A stretch of 39,811 bases of DNA from DAOUMU01 sp034409055 (lineage in GTDB: Bacteria > Chloroflexota > Anaerolineae > 4572-78 > J111), in NCBI GenBank assembly GCA_034409055.1, contig DAOUMU010000162.1, positions 1 through 39,811 of the forward strand. Direction: 5' to 3'. The translations under genes were made by a program, and so were the position numbers. Below, in pieces: positions 1 to 8,077 of the stretch (its first letter is position 1; every line of letters starts with the position of its first letter). The notes beneath the pieces are model-generated. The model was not told the origin of the DNA, searched no databases, and worked only from the letters and a program-made list of their open reading frames with translations.

Positions 1-319
1 CGTTCAGGCAGTTTAGCTTTCTCCTTGTCAGCCAGCCGTTGCGGTATCTTCTCGGCAGTCTCTAGCCTGCCTCAACCCGCTTTACTTGGATACTTTGCGC
101 TTGCGTGCAGCCCTGTTTCCAGTCTACCTAACCAAGTTCGACTTGTGGATACAAATTGACACCTTCCCACAACCCCTTCAAGGGGCAATCCTTCTCGCCG
201 TACCACGGCGCAACCGCCGACTGTAACTTATACGGCTCTTTGTTTGCAGACCCATTTTTCCAACTCAATTCAATATCTACGAATAATCGGCCTGTCCGAA
301 TTAGCGGTTAAGAGATTTG
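1..319. other. intergenic region with small palindromes; possible degenerate attC
   Basis: I recognise no gene here. A perfect palindrome CCCCTTCAAGGGG lies at 173-185, and overlapping hairpins CGCCG-tacca-CGGCG and CGGCG-caac-CGCCG lie at 196-219. Read on the minus strand, directly after the methyltransferase stop, there is TCTTAAC (307-313), then TTCGGAC, and about 170 bp further on GTCGAAC followed by GTTAGGT (126-132). This is the box order of an attC site, including one extra G in the first inner box. The spacing is irregular and the span is long, so this is only a weak candidate. Confidence 0.3.
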
Positions 320-1108
320 CTAGCTCGTCTTTCCCCTTTTTAGAATATATCCCTCTGGGTTTGCTAGTCCCTTTTCACGATTTTTCGGATTGTCAATTTC
401 CCTCCGTCCTAAGCGACTATCCTTTTCCTGAACCTTAAGCAAGATTAATCCTACATCTTGGAGACATCCTTTAAAGTCATAGGTAACATACCCTTCCTTG
501 GTAGGTTCAACTATTACAACTCGTCCCGTTTCAGGTCTCAGAACGTTCCTGATATTCTGACATGCAGAAAACAAACTACTTTGGCCTTCCTTAGCTATTT
601 GATATAGACAGTAACGACAGTAAACCAGATCAAAGTAGTTGTCAGGTTCAAAGTAATTGTCAGGTATAGGTAAGGAAAAATCTAGAGCATCAGGGAATTT
701 CGGTAATACACCTTCCCTGATTTCGTTAGGCATCTCTTCATACCACCAAGTTTTAAGTTGATTTTGATGGTGGGGGTCACTGACAGACTGTAGAATACGA
801 GGAAATCTGGTACGAAAATCACTAATAAACTTTGCCTTTTCCTTAGCCCATTGCGTTACGTCAGGATTTTTATCAAGACCTATTGTCCTGGGGGCTTCTA
901 ATCCCCACGCAAGTGCAAAAGTCTCTTTTCCCCAACCGCATCCCAGATGCAAGACACTTTTTACTGGCAACACTTCCTTAAACCATTCAAAGTATGGGAA
1001 ATGTTTATTAATAAATTCCTCGTTGAAGTTACGATAGATATTGTTTAAATGCTCCAAGTCATTTATATTTGTTTTCAGCGAATTTGGTGGTGGTGGTACA
1101 ATTTTCAT
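320..1108 (-). CDS. class I SAM-dependent methyltransferase
   Basis: The 262-residue protein has the Rossmann-type SAM-binding motif I LHLGCGWGKE at about residues 55-65 and an acidic loop at the end of beta-2 (GLDKNPD). Motif IV-like NYFDLVYCRYCLYQI follows near residue 160, and a VVIVEPTKEG strand comes late in the fold. This supports a methyltransferase of the broad Methyltransf_11/25 type acting on a small molecule or an unknown target. No substrate-specific motif is visible. The gene starts at an ATG 41 bp after an attC-like site and has no convincing promoter of its own. Gene orientation and spacing are those of an integron cassette. The methyltransferase fold is well supported; the substrate is unknown. 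Confidence 0.8.
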   Translation of the reverse strand: MKIVPPPPNSLKTNINDLEHLNNIYRNFNEEFINKHFPYFEWFKEVLPVKSVLHLGCGWGKETFALAWGLEAPRTIGLDKNPDVTQWAKEKAKFISDFRTRFPRILQSVSDPHHQNQLKTWWYEEMPNEIREGVLPKFPDALDFSLPIPDNYFEPDNYFDLVYCRYCLYQIAKEGQSSLFSACQNIRNVLRPETGRVVIVEPTKEGYVTYDFKGCLQDVGLILLKVQEKDSRLGRREIDNPKNREKGLANPEGYILKRGKTS

Positions 1109-1148
1109 TTTGTTGCTTACAACTTCTATTGCACGTAATAATCAAGCC

Positions 1149-1273
1149 GTATAACGCTTGAGTTCAGGCGCTTGCGGGCCAGCAAGATAGGCTACAAGCA
1201 AAACCAACGCTGCAGGCCCAATGAGTTTCAAAAATCACAGCGGTAGCAAGTCGCCTGGAACGATTTGTTGGGT
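1149..1273 (-). other. attC: integron attC recombination site
   Basis: Read on the minus strand, the site begins with R'' ACCCAAC, which fits RYYYAAC. A 5-nt spacer leads to L'' GTTCCAGGCG. L' CGCCTGAAC, a 6-nt spacer and R' GTTATAC close the site. L'' and L' pair perfectly except for one extra C in L'', which corresponds to the extrahelical base expected in attC. The stem continues with CTTGC/GCAAG and an inner GGGCC/GGCCC pair. The total length of 125 bp is close to Vibrio-type repeats. It lies 40 bp after the HEAT gene stop, in the right orientation to be that cassette's attC. No integrase is in the window. Confidence 0.7.
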
Positions 1274-1313
1274 GGCGACTTGGAGTGAAACCAAGCCACC
1301 ACCCGTATTCGCC

Positions 1314-2795
1314 CTATTGTTGCTTCTTCCACCATTGTTGCCAGCGGGTGGCATCTTCGCCAAAATCCTGACCAGTTATAGCCTTCAACGCCTCAGAAGC
1401 GAACGTTTTCAGTGACGTTTTGCGGATGTGGCTCGGACCGTAGTAAAATTGGCCGATTATATAGCGCGGACGTGTGCCAAAACCTTCAAGTTCGGCGATG
1501 AGAGGCTCCACTGCTCGCGTGTCCCCAATTTTCCCCATCGCCTCGGCCGCGGCCTTTGACAAATCGCTATCTTCACCCTTAAGAGCTTCTATCAGCGGTG
1601 TGACCACTCGCTCATCGCCTATCTCGCCTAGTTTCAAAGCTGCATTTAAGCGATTGGTCGGATCCGAATCACCGAGTGCAGCAACAAGTGTCTCTATTCC
1701 CCGTGCGTCGCCCATCTCCCACAATGCTTCGGCTGCAGCCATACGCACTCTTGATTCTGAGTCCTTGAGGGCAGCAAGAAGCGGTCCCACCGCCTGTGTA
1801 TTGCCTGTCTTTCCCAATGCTTTGACGGTGGCTACACGCACACTTGATTCTGAGTCCTTGAGGGCGGCAAGGAGTGGTTGCATCACTCGTGTATCATTAA
1901 ATTCTCCCAAAGCGCTGATGACAGCCGCACGTGTCCACGATTCTGAGTCTTCAATAGCGGAGATGAGCGGTTCCACAGCCCTTGTGTCACCCAGTGTCCC
2001 CAGTGCACTAGCGGCACTACTGCGTACCTGTCCATCTGAGTCGTTGAGAGTATCAATGAGTGGTTCTACCGCTTGCATATCACCAATTCTGCCTAACGCT
2101 CCGGCAGAATAGCTCCGCACACCCGAGCTTGAGTCGTTGAGAGCGGCGATGAGCGGTTCTATGGCTCGCGTATCACCGATTTTGCCTAGTGCCTCGGCGG
2201 CACCAGCACGCACACGCCACCTGGGGTCTTCTTTAAGAGTGACAATAAGCGGTTCTAAAGCTCTTGGGTCGCCGATCTCCCCTAGTACCCTAGTGACCGA
2301 CTGCCCCATATGCTCGCTATCGAATACATCCAGAGCTTCGACCTCGCCCCTGAGGGCTGCGATAAGTTCCTCAACCGCTGGTGCACCAATTTCAGCCAAC
2401 GCTTCAACAGCAACCTTGTGATTCTCCGACCCAAGCTGATAAGCTCCAAGTACAACCAAAAGCGGCAGGACAGCCAACGTATCACCGGTTTTGCCGAGTG
2501 CCTTAGCGGCGTACTTGCACATATCCACGTCATTACCAGAGACAACGCGGAGGAGCGGTTTGATCGCCGGGACACCAATTTTGCCCAACGCTACGATAGC
2601 AGTCTCCTGCAAATCTGGGCTCGAAAGATGGTCAATTAGTGCATTCGCGGCTGAAGTACCTCCTATCTTTCCCAGTGCCTCGGCAGCAGCCTGACGGACG
2701 GAGGGGTCCTTCTTGTAACCTAATGCTTTGATGAGACCGTTGATATTGCCCTTGGCCTTTAGTTTCTCAACGTTAGGTGGTCCAAAGAGTGGCAT
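1314..2795 (-). CDS. HEAT-repeat (PBS-lyase-type) protein
   Basis: The 493-residue protein consists almost entirely of about 13 HEAT-like repeats of roughly 31 residues. The recurring core is AAEALGKIGDTRAVEPLI, as in the EZ_HEAT/PBS lyase-like family. Such solenoids are binding scaffolds; a lyase function should not be assumed, because no cyanobacterial context is present. The N-terminus has no signal peptide or membrane segment, so it is probably cytoplasmic. The C-terminus (about residues 440-493) leaves the repeat pattern and ends in ATRWQQWWKKQQ. The ATG is preceded by AAGGAG 8 bp upstream. An attC site follows the stop codon, so the gene looks like a large integron cassette. The repeats are near-identical at DNA level (for example GATTCTGAGTCCTTGAG recurs at 1753 and 1846), which suggests recent internal duplication. 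Confidence 0.9.
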   Translation of the reverse strand: MPLFGPPNVEKLKAKGNINGLIKALGYKKDPSVRQAAAEALGKIGGTSAANALIDHLSSPDLQETAIVALGKIGVPAIKPLLRVVSGNDVDMCKYAAKALGKTGDTLAVLPLLVVLGAYQLGSENHKVAVEALAEIGAPAVEELIAALRGEVEALDVFDSEHMGQSVTRVLGEIGDPRALEPLIVTLKEDPRWRVRAGAAEALGKIGDTRAIEPLIAALNDSSSGVRSYSAGALGRIGDMQAVEPLIDTLNDSDGQVRSSAASALGTLGDTRAVEPLISAIEDSESWTRAAVISALGEFNDTRVMQPLLAALKDSESSVRVATVKALGKTGNTQAVGPLLAALKDSESRVRMAAAEALWEMGDARGIETLVAALGDSDPTNRLNAALKLGEIGDERVVTPLIEALKGEDSDLSKAAAEAMGKIGDTRAVEPLIAELEGFGTRPRYIIGQFYYGPSHIRKTSLKTFASEALKAITGQDFGEDATRWQQWWKKQQ

Positions 2796-3143
2796 AACTT
2801 GTTCTCCTTTCTTTCTTAAACTATTGCAAATCTCTTGCTGGCAGACAAGCCGCCTAACTCTAAAATAGTAGGAAGCCGAAATAATTTTTTATCAGGAAAC
2901 CGGAATATAGGATTATCAGGACACGTGATGATTGCCTGAGGATCATTACTTCTTACCCAGTATACAGCATTTTCATCTCAGAGTCGAGCAATCTGCCCAA
3001 AAGCAAAAAAGCCAGTGAGCCGAGCACTGGCCCCAAACAGGTTTGTTGTTCTATAGAGGTATAAAGCCAACTGTTGGTGTCGTGTGCAACATTGTTGGGC
3101 CACTGTTTGGCCCGATACATACCAGCTTTGTCAAAAGCCACTT
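2796..3143. other. intergenic region between HEAT gene and DUF2442 gene
   Basis: The region holds a minus-strand terminator (3001-3031) and a GCCTAAC motif at 2852-2858. On the minus strand that motif reads GTTAGGC, the commonest attC core, followed by GGCTTG, the same hexamer that follows the attC core at 1149. This may mark the 5' boundary of the HEAT cassette, but I could not find matching inner boxes. I support no gene here. Confidence 0.35.
3001..3031 (-). terminator. rho-independent terminator after DUF2442 gene
   Basis: On the minus strand GCCAGTG-ctcggct-CACTGGC forms a 7-bp stem followed by TTTTTTGCTTTT. It lies about 110 bp downstream of the DUF2442 stop codon. Confidence 0.65.
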
Positions 3144-3449
3144 TCAAGTCAGCGGTTCCATTCCCAAGATGTGGTAAACTTCTATCCCATCATCTAAATC
3201 TTCCCAATAAATGGCATAGCCACCTGGTTCAAGTGACCAATTTGCTTTCTGTTCCGGGGTAGCCTTAGCCAACCACTCTAACCATTCAATCCGGTCTATC
3301 GGCAAACTCATTTCACGCCCATCACTCAGCGATACATACAAAATATTTTCTTCAAATCGCACATTAGTCGCAGCCACTTGTTCAGTGATGACCTTATTGA
3401 CTGAAGTGAGCATTCCAAATTTATATCCTTCAATGAAGATGGTTGGCAT
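3144..3449 (-). CDS. DUF2442 family protein
   Basis: The 101-residue protein carries the DUF2442 pattern: a beta strand LYVSLSDGREMSLPIDR, then LAKATPEQKANWSLEPGGYAIYWEDLDDGIEVYHIL. This small domain often sits next to DUF4160 and is regarded as toxin-antitoxin related, with a NE0471-like N-terminal fold. No DUF4160 partner is visible here. It begins at an ATG (3447-3449) with AGGA 9 bp upstream. A terminator follows the gene. It stands alone in an accessory stretch, consistent with a solitary or cassette-borne gene. The family assignment is firm; the biochemical role is not known. Confidence 0.8.
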   Translation of the reverse strand: MPTIFIEGYKFGMLTSVNKVITEQVAATNVRFEENILYVSLSDGREMSLPIDRIEWLEWLAKATPEQKANWSLEPGGYAIYWEDLDDGIEVYHILGMEPLT

Positions 3450-3596
3450 CGCTTATCCTGGCTGCATTCAATCCGGTTTTGATATTGCCAGTGGTATATC
3501 AGTTTTCGATGAGACTCAAAATCCGGCGAAATATTCCAACAGGTAGCAGTGGACGAAGATGTAACCGTCGCCGACTTTGCACAGGAAGATTAAGCT

Positions 3597-3746
3597 AAAC
3601 ATCAACTTTACTCGGTGACCAAGAGTGTCGTTTCGGCCTTGATCGGCCTTGCTATTGACGAAGGTTACATTGGTGGCGTGAACGACCCGGTTCTGGACTT
3701 TTCTCCCAGCCAACTTGTCACCAATTCAGTTTTGACTTTAAAGTAG
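3597..3746 (+). pseudogene. remnant of a serine hydrolase (beta-lactamase/PBP4-like)
   Basis: An open stretch after an in-frame TAA encodes KHQLYSVTKSVVSALIGLAI and then DEGYIGGVNDPVLDFSP before stopping at TAG. This matches the catalytic block of class-C beta-lactamase-like serine hydrolases, in which SxxK (here SVTK) carries the nucleophilic serine. The usual 300 or more flanking residues are absent on both sides, so this is a short internal fragment of a deleted gene. A second short open piece in the same frame (VAVDEDVTVADFAQED) precedes the stop codon and may or may not belong to it. Confidence 0.6.
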
Positions 3747-3775
3747 TAATCAATCAAAATTATCATGCTGACGTC

Positions 3776-5098
3776 ATGCATGCGACACCATCACCCGGGA
3801 AACAAACGGTGGCTGGCCGGTTGAAACTCAACACATATTTATTGCCATTGCTGGTAGGATTGGCCTTGGTTATGCAACTGATGGCCCCCTACAAAGGCTG
3901 GGTCATATTGCTGGTTGGCCTGGGGGGGCTGTGGCTGATCAGTTATGTCTGGGCCTGGTCGCTGCTCCATACCTTGAGCCTTACCCGCGAGATGCGTTTT
4001 GGCTGGGCTCACGTGGGGGATCGCCTGGAAGAGCGTTTCACCCTGACCAATATTGGCCCCATCCCCGCCCCCTGGGTTGAGATCATCGACCATTCCACGA
4101 TGCCCGGCTATAACGTCAGCCGGGCTATCAGCGCTGATGGCACCAGCGAGAATCGCTGGTTTACCCAGGGTGTTTGCGCTCGCCGGGGTACCTTTACCCT
4201 GGGACCAACCACCGTGCGCAGCGGTGATCCCTTTGGTCTCTATATCGTTAATCTGCACTATCCTGACTCTGTTCCTCTGACCGTGACCCCGCCGATCGTG
4301 CCCCTGCCCACTATCGAAGTAGCTCCGGGCGGACGGGCCAGCGAAGGCCGCTCCCGGCTCAATACGTTTGAGCGGACCGTCAGCACAGCCGGGGTGCGGG
4401 CTTACACCCCCGGGGATAGTATGAACTGGATTCATTGGCCGACCTCTGCCCGCCAGGGAGCGCTCTTTGTGCGTCTCTTCGACAGCACCCCCTCCGGGGA
4501 TTGGTGGCTCTTCCTGGACCTGGATCAGCAAGTCCAAATCGGCCAGGGCGATGCTTCTACTGAAGAACATAGTATCATCCTGGCCGCCTCCCTGGCTGCT
4601 CGGGGGCTTCAAGCAGGGCGGGCCGTGGGGCTGGCCGTCCATAGCCAGGAGTTGGTTTGGTTGCCTCCTCAAACCGGCGACGGCCAGCGGCAAGAGATTT
4701 TGCGGGCCCTGGCGCTGGTTACCCCCGGTCCCCGCTCCCTGACCGAACTGCTGGCCCGCACGCGTCCCGTCTCTGGCCAAATCAGTAGTTTGATTATCAT
4801 TACCGCGGCTACAGACGGAGCATGGATCGAAGCCCTGCTGCCCCTCCTCCAACGGGGGGCTGTGGCCACGGTGCTCCTGTTGGACCCCCTCTCCTTCGGG
4901 GGCTCTGGTGACATGACCGGCACGCTGGCCTTACTAACAGATTTGGGCGTAACCCGCCACGTCATCAGCCGGGACCTGCTCGACCGGCCTGAGGCCCGGC
5001 CCGGTCACCGGGGTCAATGGGAATGGCGGGTTTCACCAACCGGGCGAGCCGTGGCGGTCAATCGTCCCCGCGATATGAAGTGGCGAGGGTTGGTATAA
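3776..5098 (+). CDS. DUF58 domain-containing membrane protein
   Basis: The 440-residue protein begins with two hydrophobic segments (about residues 20-60). A CARP-like beta-rich middle follows (EERFTLTNIGPIPAPWVEI), then the DUF58 core near residues 205-255: VRAYTPGDSMNWIHWPTSAR, followed by LFVRLFDS and the VWA-like strand WWLFLDLD. DUF58 proteins usually work with MoxR AAA ATPases and a membrane transglutaminase, probably in envelope or protein-complex maturation. The transglutaminase is directly downstream (4-bp gap), but no moxR is in the window. The ATG chosen has no clear ribosome site. A divergent 337-codon open frame on the opposite strand is a shadow of the GC-rich codon pattern. Confidence 0.9.
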   Translation: MHATPSPGKQTVAGRLKLNTYLLPLLVGLALVMQLMAPYKGWVILLVGLGGLWLISYVWAWSLLHTLSLTREMRFGWAHVGDRLEERFTLTNIGPIPAPWVEIIDHSTMPGYNVSRAISADGTSENRWFTQGVCARRGTFTLGPTTVRSGDPFGLYIVNLHYPDSVPLTVTPPIVPLPTIEVAPGGRASEGRSRLNTFERTVSTAGVRAYTPGDSMNWIHWPTSARQGALFVRLFDSTPSGDWWLFLDLDQQVQIGQGDASTEEHSIILAASLAARGLQAGRAVGLAVHSQELVWLPPQTGDGQRQEILRALALVTPGPRSLTELLARTRPVSGQISSLIIITAATDGAWIEALLPLLQRGAVATVLLLDPLSFGGSGDMTGTLALLTDLGVTRHVISRDLLDRPEARPGHRGQWEWRVSPTGRAVAVNRPRDMKWRGLV

Positions 5099-5102
5099 TT
5101 CG

Positions 5103-7454
5103 ATGATTATCAGCCATTTATTCAACTGGCTCATTCGTTGGTTGGGGTGGTGGACCCTGCTGGCCCTGGTGTTGCTGTCAATCGCCCTGGGCAGTGTGGC
5201 CTATGCCCTGGCCGAAGTGATCCGGGGCCTGGCCCTGGGGTTGTTGTTGCCTGTCACTATGGTTGGCCTGGTGCTTGGCTGGAGCCTGGCCGCAGCTAAA
5301 CAGTTACCGGGTTGGCTGGCCGGTGTGATCATGTTTATCCTGGGTGTCGAAGCTATCGTCGTGCGAGTCGGACGCCTGGGTGAAACCATCGTGGCCGTGA
5401 TCCGTAGCCTGGTCAACCTGGCCTGGCAAGCCTGGCTCTGGCCGTGGCAGGGAAGGCCGGACGGCACGCCCTCGATGCTGGCCTTGATTGCACTATGGAC
5501 CGATCTCAGTACGCTATTGACTCGCTTATGGGACTGGGGTCTGGGGCTGGTCACCGGCCAGCCAACTTTTGACCCGGTGGCAACCACCCTGGCCTGGAGT
5601 CTGGCCCTGGGGGCCGGAGCGGCCTGGGCCGGCTGGGCCGTGCGACGTCTGAATCACCCCCTGCTGGCCTTAGCCCCGATTGGAGCGTTGCTGGCCACAA
5701 CCCTGGCCTATGCTCTCGATCAAGTGGGGACTTTGCTGCCCATATTAGGAGCGACTATGTTGCTGATGGGCCTGATTGGACAGTATGCCCGTGAACGTCA
5801 TTGGCAGAGCGCCAGGATTGATTTTTCGGCCAGTACCCGGCTGGACCTGACCATCGTGGTCGTTCCCATCACGCTGGCCTTGGTCGTGACCGCCGGGTCA
5901 ATACCGTCCATCTCTATTTGGGAAATTGCCCGCTTTACCCAGCGTCTCTTCCAGGTCGAGGCGATGAAGGACTCGCTCGGGATGAAACGCAACCCGGGCC
6001 GGTATGCTGCCCCAGAGCAAATCCGTGCCCCCGGCCTGCCGCGCCAGCATTTGCTCGGCTCAGGGCCGGAGCTGTCAGAGGAGGTGGCTCTGGTTATCAA
6101 CACCGGCCAACCGCCCCTCGATCCGTCGGATACCGGGACGGACCGGGTCGTACCTCACTATTACTGGCGCAGTCTGACTTATGATGCCTACACAGGCCGG
6201 GGGTGGCGCACCGGAAAAACGCAGCCATTGGCGTACCAGGCCGGTGAGCCAGCCAATCCCACCACTGCCCCGGCCCGGCGAGTTTTACGCCAGGCGGTGC
6301 AGGTCGTCGGTCCCCAGAGTGGCTTGCTCTACGCTGCCGGCGAAGTGGTGACAGCGGATCACAATTACACCATCGATTGGCGTGGCCCTGGTGACTCTTT
6401 TGCCGCGAGCATTCAGGCCACGACTTATCGAGTCGACTCCCTGGTCTCGACCGCCAGTGAGGCTGAACTGCGGTCCGCCGGGTATGACTACCCGGATTGG
6501 ATAGGCCAACGCTATCTGCACCTGCCCAGGCAAATACCCGAACGGGTGTTGTCCCTGGCCCGCGACCTGACGGCGACCGCTCCCACGCCTTACGATCGGG
6601 CCAAAGCCATCGAAGCCCACCTGCGGACCTTCCCCTACTCGCTTGACTTGCCCGAGCCGCCCGTTAAACGGGATATGGTTGACTATTTTCTCTTTGATTT
6701 GCAGCAGGGCTATTGCGACTACTATGCCACCACCATGGTGATCCTGGCTCGGGCAGCCGGCCTGCCGGCCCGGCTGGCCGTGGGCTATGCCAGCGGGACC
6801 TACGATCCGGCCAAGGCCCACTACGTTGTAACCGAGGCCGACGCCCACTCATGGGTGGAAATCTATTTCCCTGACTACGGCTGGATTGAGTTTGAGCCTA
6901 CCGCCGCCCGCCAGGTTTTTGACCGCTCGGCTGAGGCCATCCCTCCCGACCTCTCCGAATCTTTGCCGGCCTTATCTGATCCGGCCACCACCCTTCGAGA
7001 TGGGGCAGGACAGATAGGGTGGTTACTCCTACTCGGTGGGGGAGCATTCCTGGTAATCGGTGGGTTGGCCTGGTCGGCGGCTGATGGCTGGCGCTTACGC
7101 CGCCTGACCCCGGTAGTGGCAGTGGCCACTCTCTATCAGCGTCTCCGGCGCCATGGGCAACGGCTGGCCGTGCCCACCTGGACCGGGGATACACCTTACG
7201 AATTTGCGGCCTCCCTGGCCGAAAGGGTCAATACCCTGGCCCAGGAGAAACGCTGGGGGATGGTGTTAGCCCCTGCTCACCAGGAGGTCCACCGGCTGAC
7301 CCATCTGTACGTACGGGCCTCCTACAGCGCCCACCGCTTGAGCCCGACGGAGCAAACCCAGGCCATCCAGACCTGGCGATGTTTGCGGAGGCGATTGTGG
7401 TTGGTATGGCTGTCGGTCTGGTGGGCCAGAGTGAAAGATTCTGGTAGGCGATAA
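5103..7454 (+). CDS. TgpA-like membrane transglutaminase (DUF3488/DUF4129)
   Basis: The 783-residue protein has about seven N-terminal membrane segments (residues 10-290), then a large extracytoplasmic region with a transglutaminase-like core. The catalytic Cys is at about 538 in QGYCDYYATTMVILARAAG, His at about 582 in DAHSWVEIYF, and Asp near 591 in PDYGW. A further membrane helix follows around residues 635-655. A DUF4129-like cytoplasmic tail ends the protein (TPYEFAASL, then LTHLYVRASYS). The family is the TgpA/DUF3488-transglutaminase group, thought to act on envelope proteins. It follows the DUF58 gene with a 4-bp gap and is surely cotranscribed. All three catalytic residues are present, so it is predicted active. 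Confidence 0.92.
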   Translation: MIISHLFNWLIRWLGWWTLLALVLLSIALGSVAYALAEVIRGLALGLLLPVTMVGLVLGWSLAAAKQLPGWLAGVIMFILGVEAIVVRVGRLGETIVAVIRSLVNLAWQAWLWPWQGRPDGTPSMLALIALWTDLSTLLTRLWDWGLGLVTGQPTFDPVATTLAWSLALGAGAAWAGWAVRRLNHPLLALAPIGALLATTLAYALDQVGTLLPILGATMLLMGLIGQYARERHWQSARIDFSASTRLDLTIVVVPITLALVVTAGSIPSISIWEIARFTQRLFQVEAMKDSLGMKRNPGRYAAPEQIRAPGLPRQHLLGSGPELSEEVALVINTGQPPLDPSDTGTDRVVPHYYWRSLTYDAYTGRGWRTGKTQPLAYQAGEPANPTTAPARRVLRQAVQVVGPQSGLLYAAGEVVTADHNYTIDWRGPGDSFAASIQATTYRVDSLVSTASEAELRSAGYDYPDWIGQRYLHLPRQIPERVLSLARDLTATAPTPYDRAKAIEAHLRTFPYSLDLPEPPVKRDMVDYFLFDLQQGYCDYYATTMVILARAAGLPARLAVGYASGTYDPAKAHYVVTEADAHSWVEIYFPDYGWIEFEPTAARQVFDRSAEAIPPDLSESLPALSDPATTLRDGAGQIGWLLLLGGGAFLVIGGLAWSAADGWRLRRLTPVVAVATLYQRLRRHGQRLAVPTWTGDTPYEFAASLAERVNTLAQEKRWGMVLAPAHQEVHRLTHLYVRASYSAHRLSPTEQTQAIQTWRCLRRRLWLVWLSVWWARVKDSGRR

Positions 7455-7463
7455 GTGGTTATG

Positions 7464-7576
7464 GTATCCTCTTTAAATTTGTTGGTGACGTAGGGGCGAG
7501 GCAAGTCGGAGCGTGGCTTGTTTGCTTCGATCACTACCAATCCGACTTGCCTCGCCCTTACTTTTGGAGAGGATAC
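7464..7576. repeat. long nested inverted repeat between convergent genes
   Basis: The outer arms GTATCCTCT (7464-7472) and AGAGGATAC (7568-7576) are complementary. The inner arms GGGCGAGGCAAGTCGGA (7494-7510) and TCCGACTTGCCTCGCCC (7541-7557) are a perfect 17-bp match with a 30-bp loop. It fills the gap between two converging transcripts and could act as a bidirectional terminator, though no T-tract follows. It may instead be a REP/MITE-like element. Confidence 0.6.
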
Positions 7577-7579
7577 TTA

Positions 7580-7828
7580 TTATGCGGCCTTGGCTGTAAT
7601 GACCTCATTATCCACGCCGATCCACAAGTGATGCCGCAGGATATTGGTCACAGCTCGCAGCCGGATGCCGTTGATCTCTTCAGTTTGGCCGTCGAAGTCA
7701 ACCGCATTGAGGTAACAAAGATTGGGCTTACGGCCAAATTTGACCTGGTAGCGAGTCGCCGCCCGCTTAATTTTATCAGCCAGCTTGCGCTGGGGATCAT
7801 TGTCAAACCAAAGCAAACCTTCTCTCAT
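7580..7828 (-). CDS. hypothetical 82-residue protein
   Basis: I do not recognise a named family. The protein begins MREGLLWFDNDPQRKLADKI, is basic in its first half (RAATRYQVKFGRKPNLCYLN), and ends with a hydrophobic GIRLRAVTNILRHHLWIGV segment. It has no signal peptide or membrane helix. It lies 15 bp after the DUF6504-like gene and closes a minus-strand run headed by the lexA paralogue. Its position suggests cotranscription with the FtsK-like motor. A conserved NPDVATRR-type DNA-binding motif was looked for and not found. The coding call rests on operon spacing, codon usage and plausible composition. Confidence 0.65.
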   Translation of the reverse strand: MREGLLWFDNDPQRKLADKIKRAATRYQVKFGRKPNLCYLNAVDFDGQTEEINGIRLRAVTNILRHHLWIGVDNEVITAKAA

Positions 7829-7843
7829 GATAGCTGCCTCCTT

Positions 7844-8077
7844 TCAATCATACTGCAACACCCATTGGCCGGAGGACAGGATCTGGCTGAGATGCCATAA
7901 TTTACCCTCGCAACGAACCCAGAAATGGTAAGTCTCACTCCGCCCCGTGGGAGCCGTCACGGTTTTACACTCGGTCACGCTCTCGACCGAGTAAACCCGT
8001 CCCCGCCAGCGAAATTTGGCGGGGAACCAGTTGAAGCGATGTTCTAACACGTTAATCGGTTCCATGCTGTGCCTCAC
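7844..8077 (-). CDS. DUF6504-like small protein
   Basis: The 77-residue protein contains FNWFPAKFRWRGRVYSVESV, which resembles the opening of DUF6504 proteins (PxxFxWRGRxYxV). WVRCEGKLWHLSQI and WVLQYD follow. DUF6504 genes in actinobacteria are often found near DNA polymerase Y-family and SOS mutagenesis genes; this is from memory and suggestive only. The start codon overlaps the stop of the upstream membrane-protein gene by 4 bp (ATGA), so the two are translationally coupled. Family membership is likely rather than certain. Confidence 0.6.
   Translation of the reverse strand: MRHSMEPINVLEHRFNWFPAKFRWRGRVYSVESVTECKTVTAPTGRSETYHFWVRCEGKLWHLSQILSSGQWVLQYD

Noticed and set aside
2852..2858. 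GTTAGGC (minus strand) as a second full attC site
   Set aside because: No complementary inner boxes or matching R'' could be found within 300 bp, so only a possible core is noted.
2953..3147. 64-codon minus-strand open frame overlapping the end of the DUF2442 gene
   Set aside because: It starts at TTG without a ribosome site and runs through the rho-independent terminator at 3001-3031; no family resemblance.
3839..4852. 337-codon open frame antisense to the DUF58 gene
   Set aside because: It is a shadow of a clear DUF58 protein; composition (Gly/Pro/Gln rich) and lack of motifs are typical of an antisense artefact.
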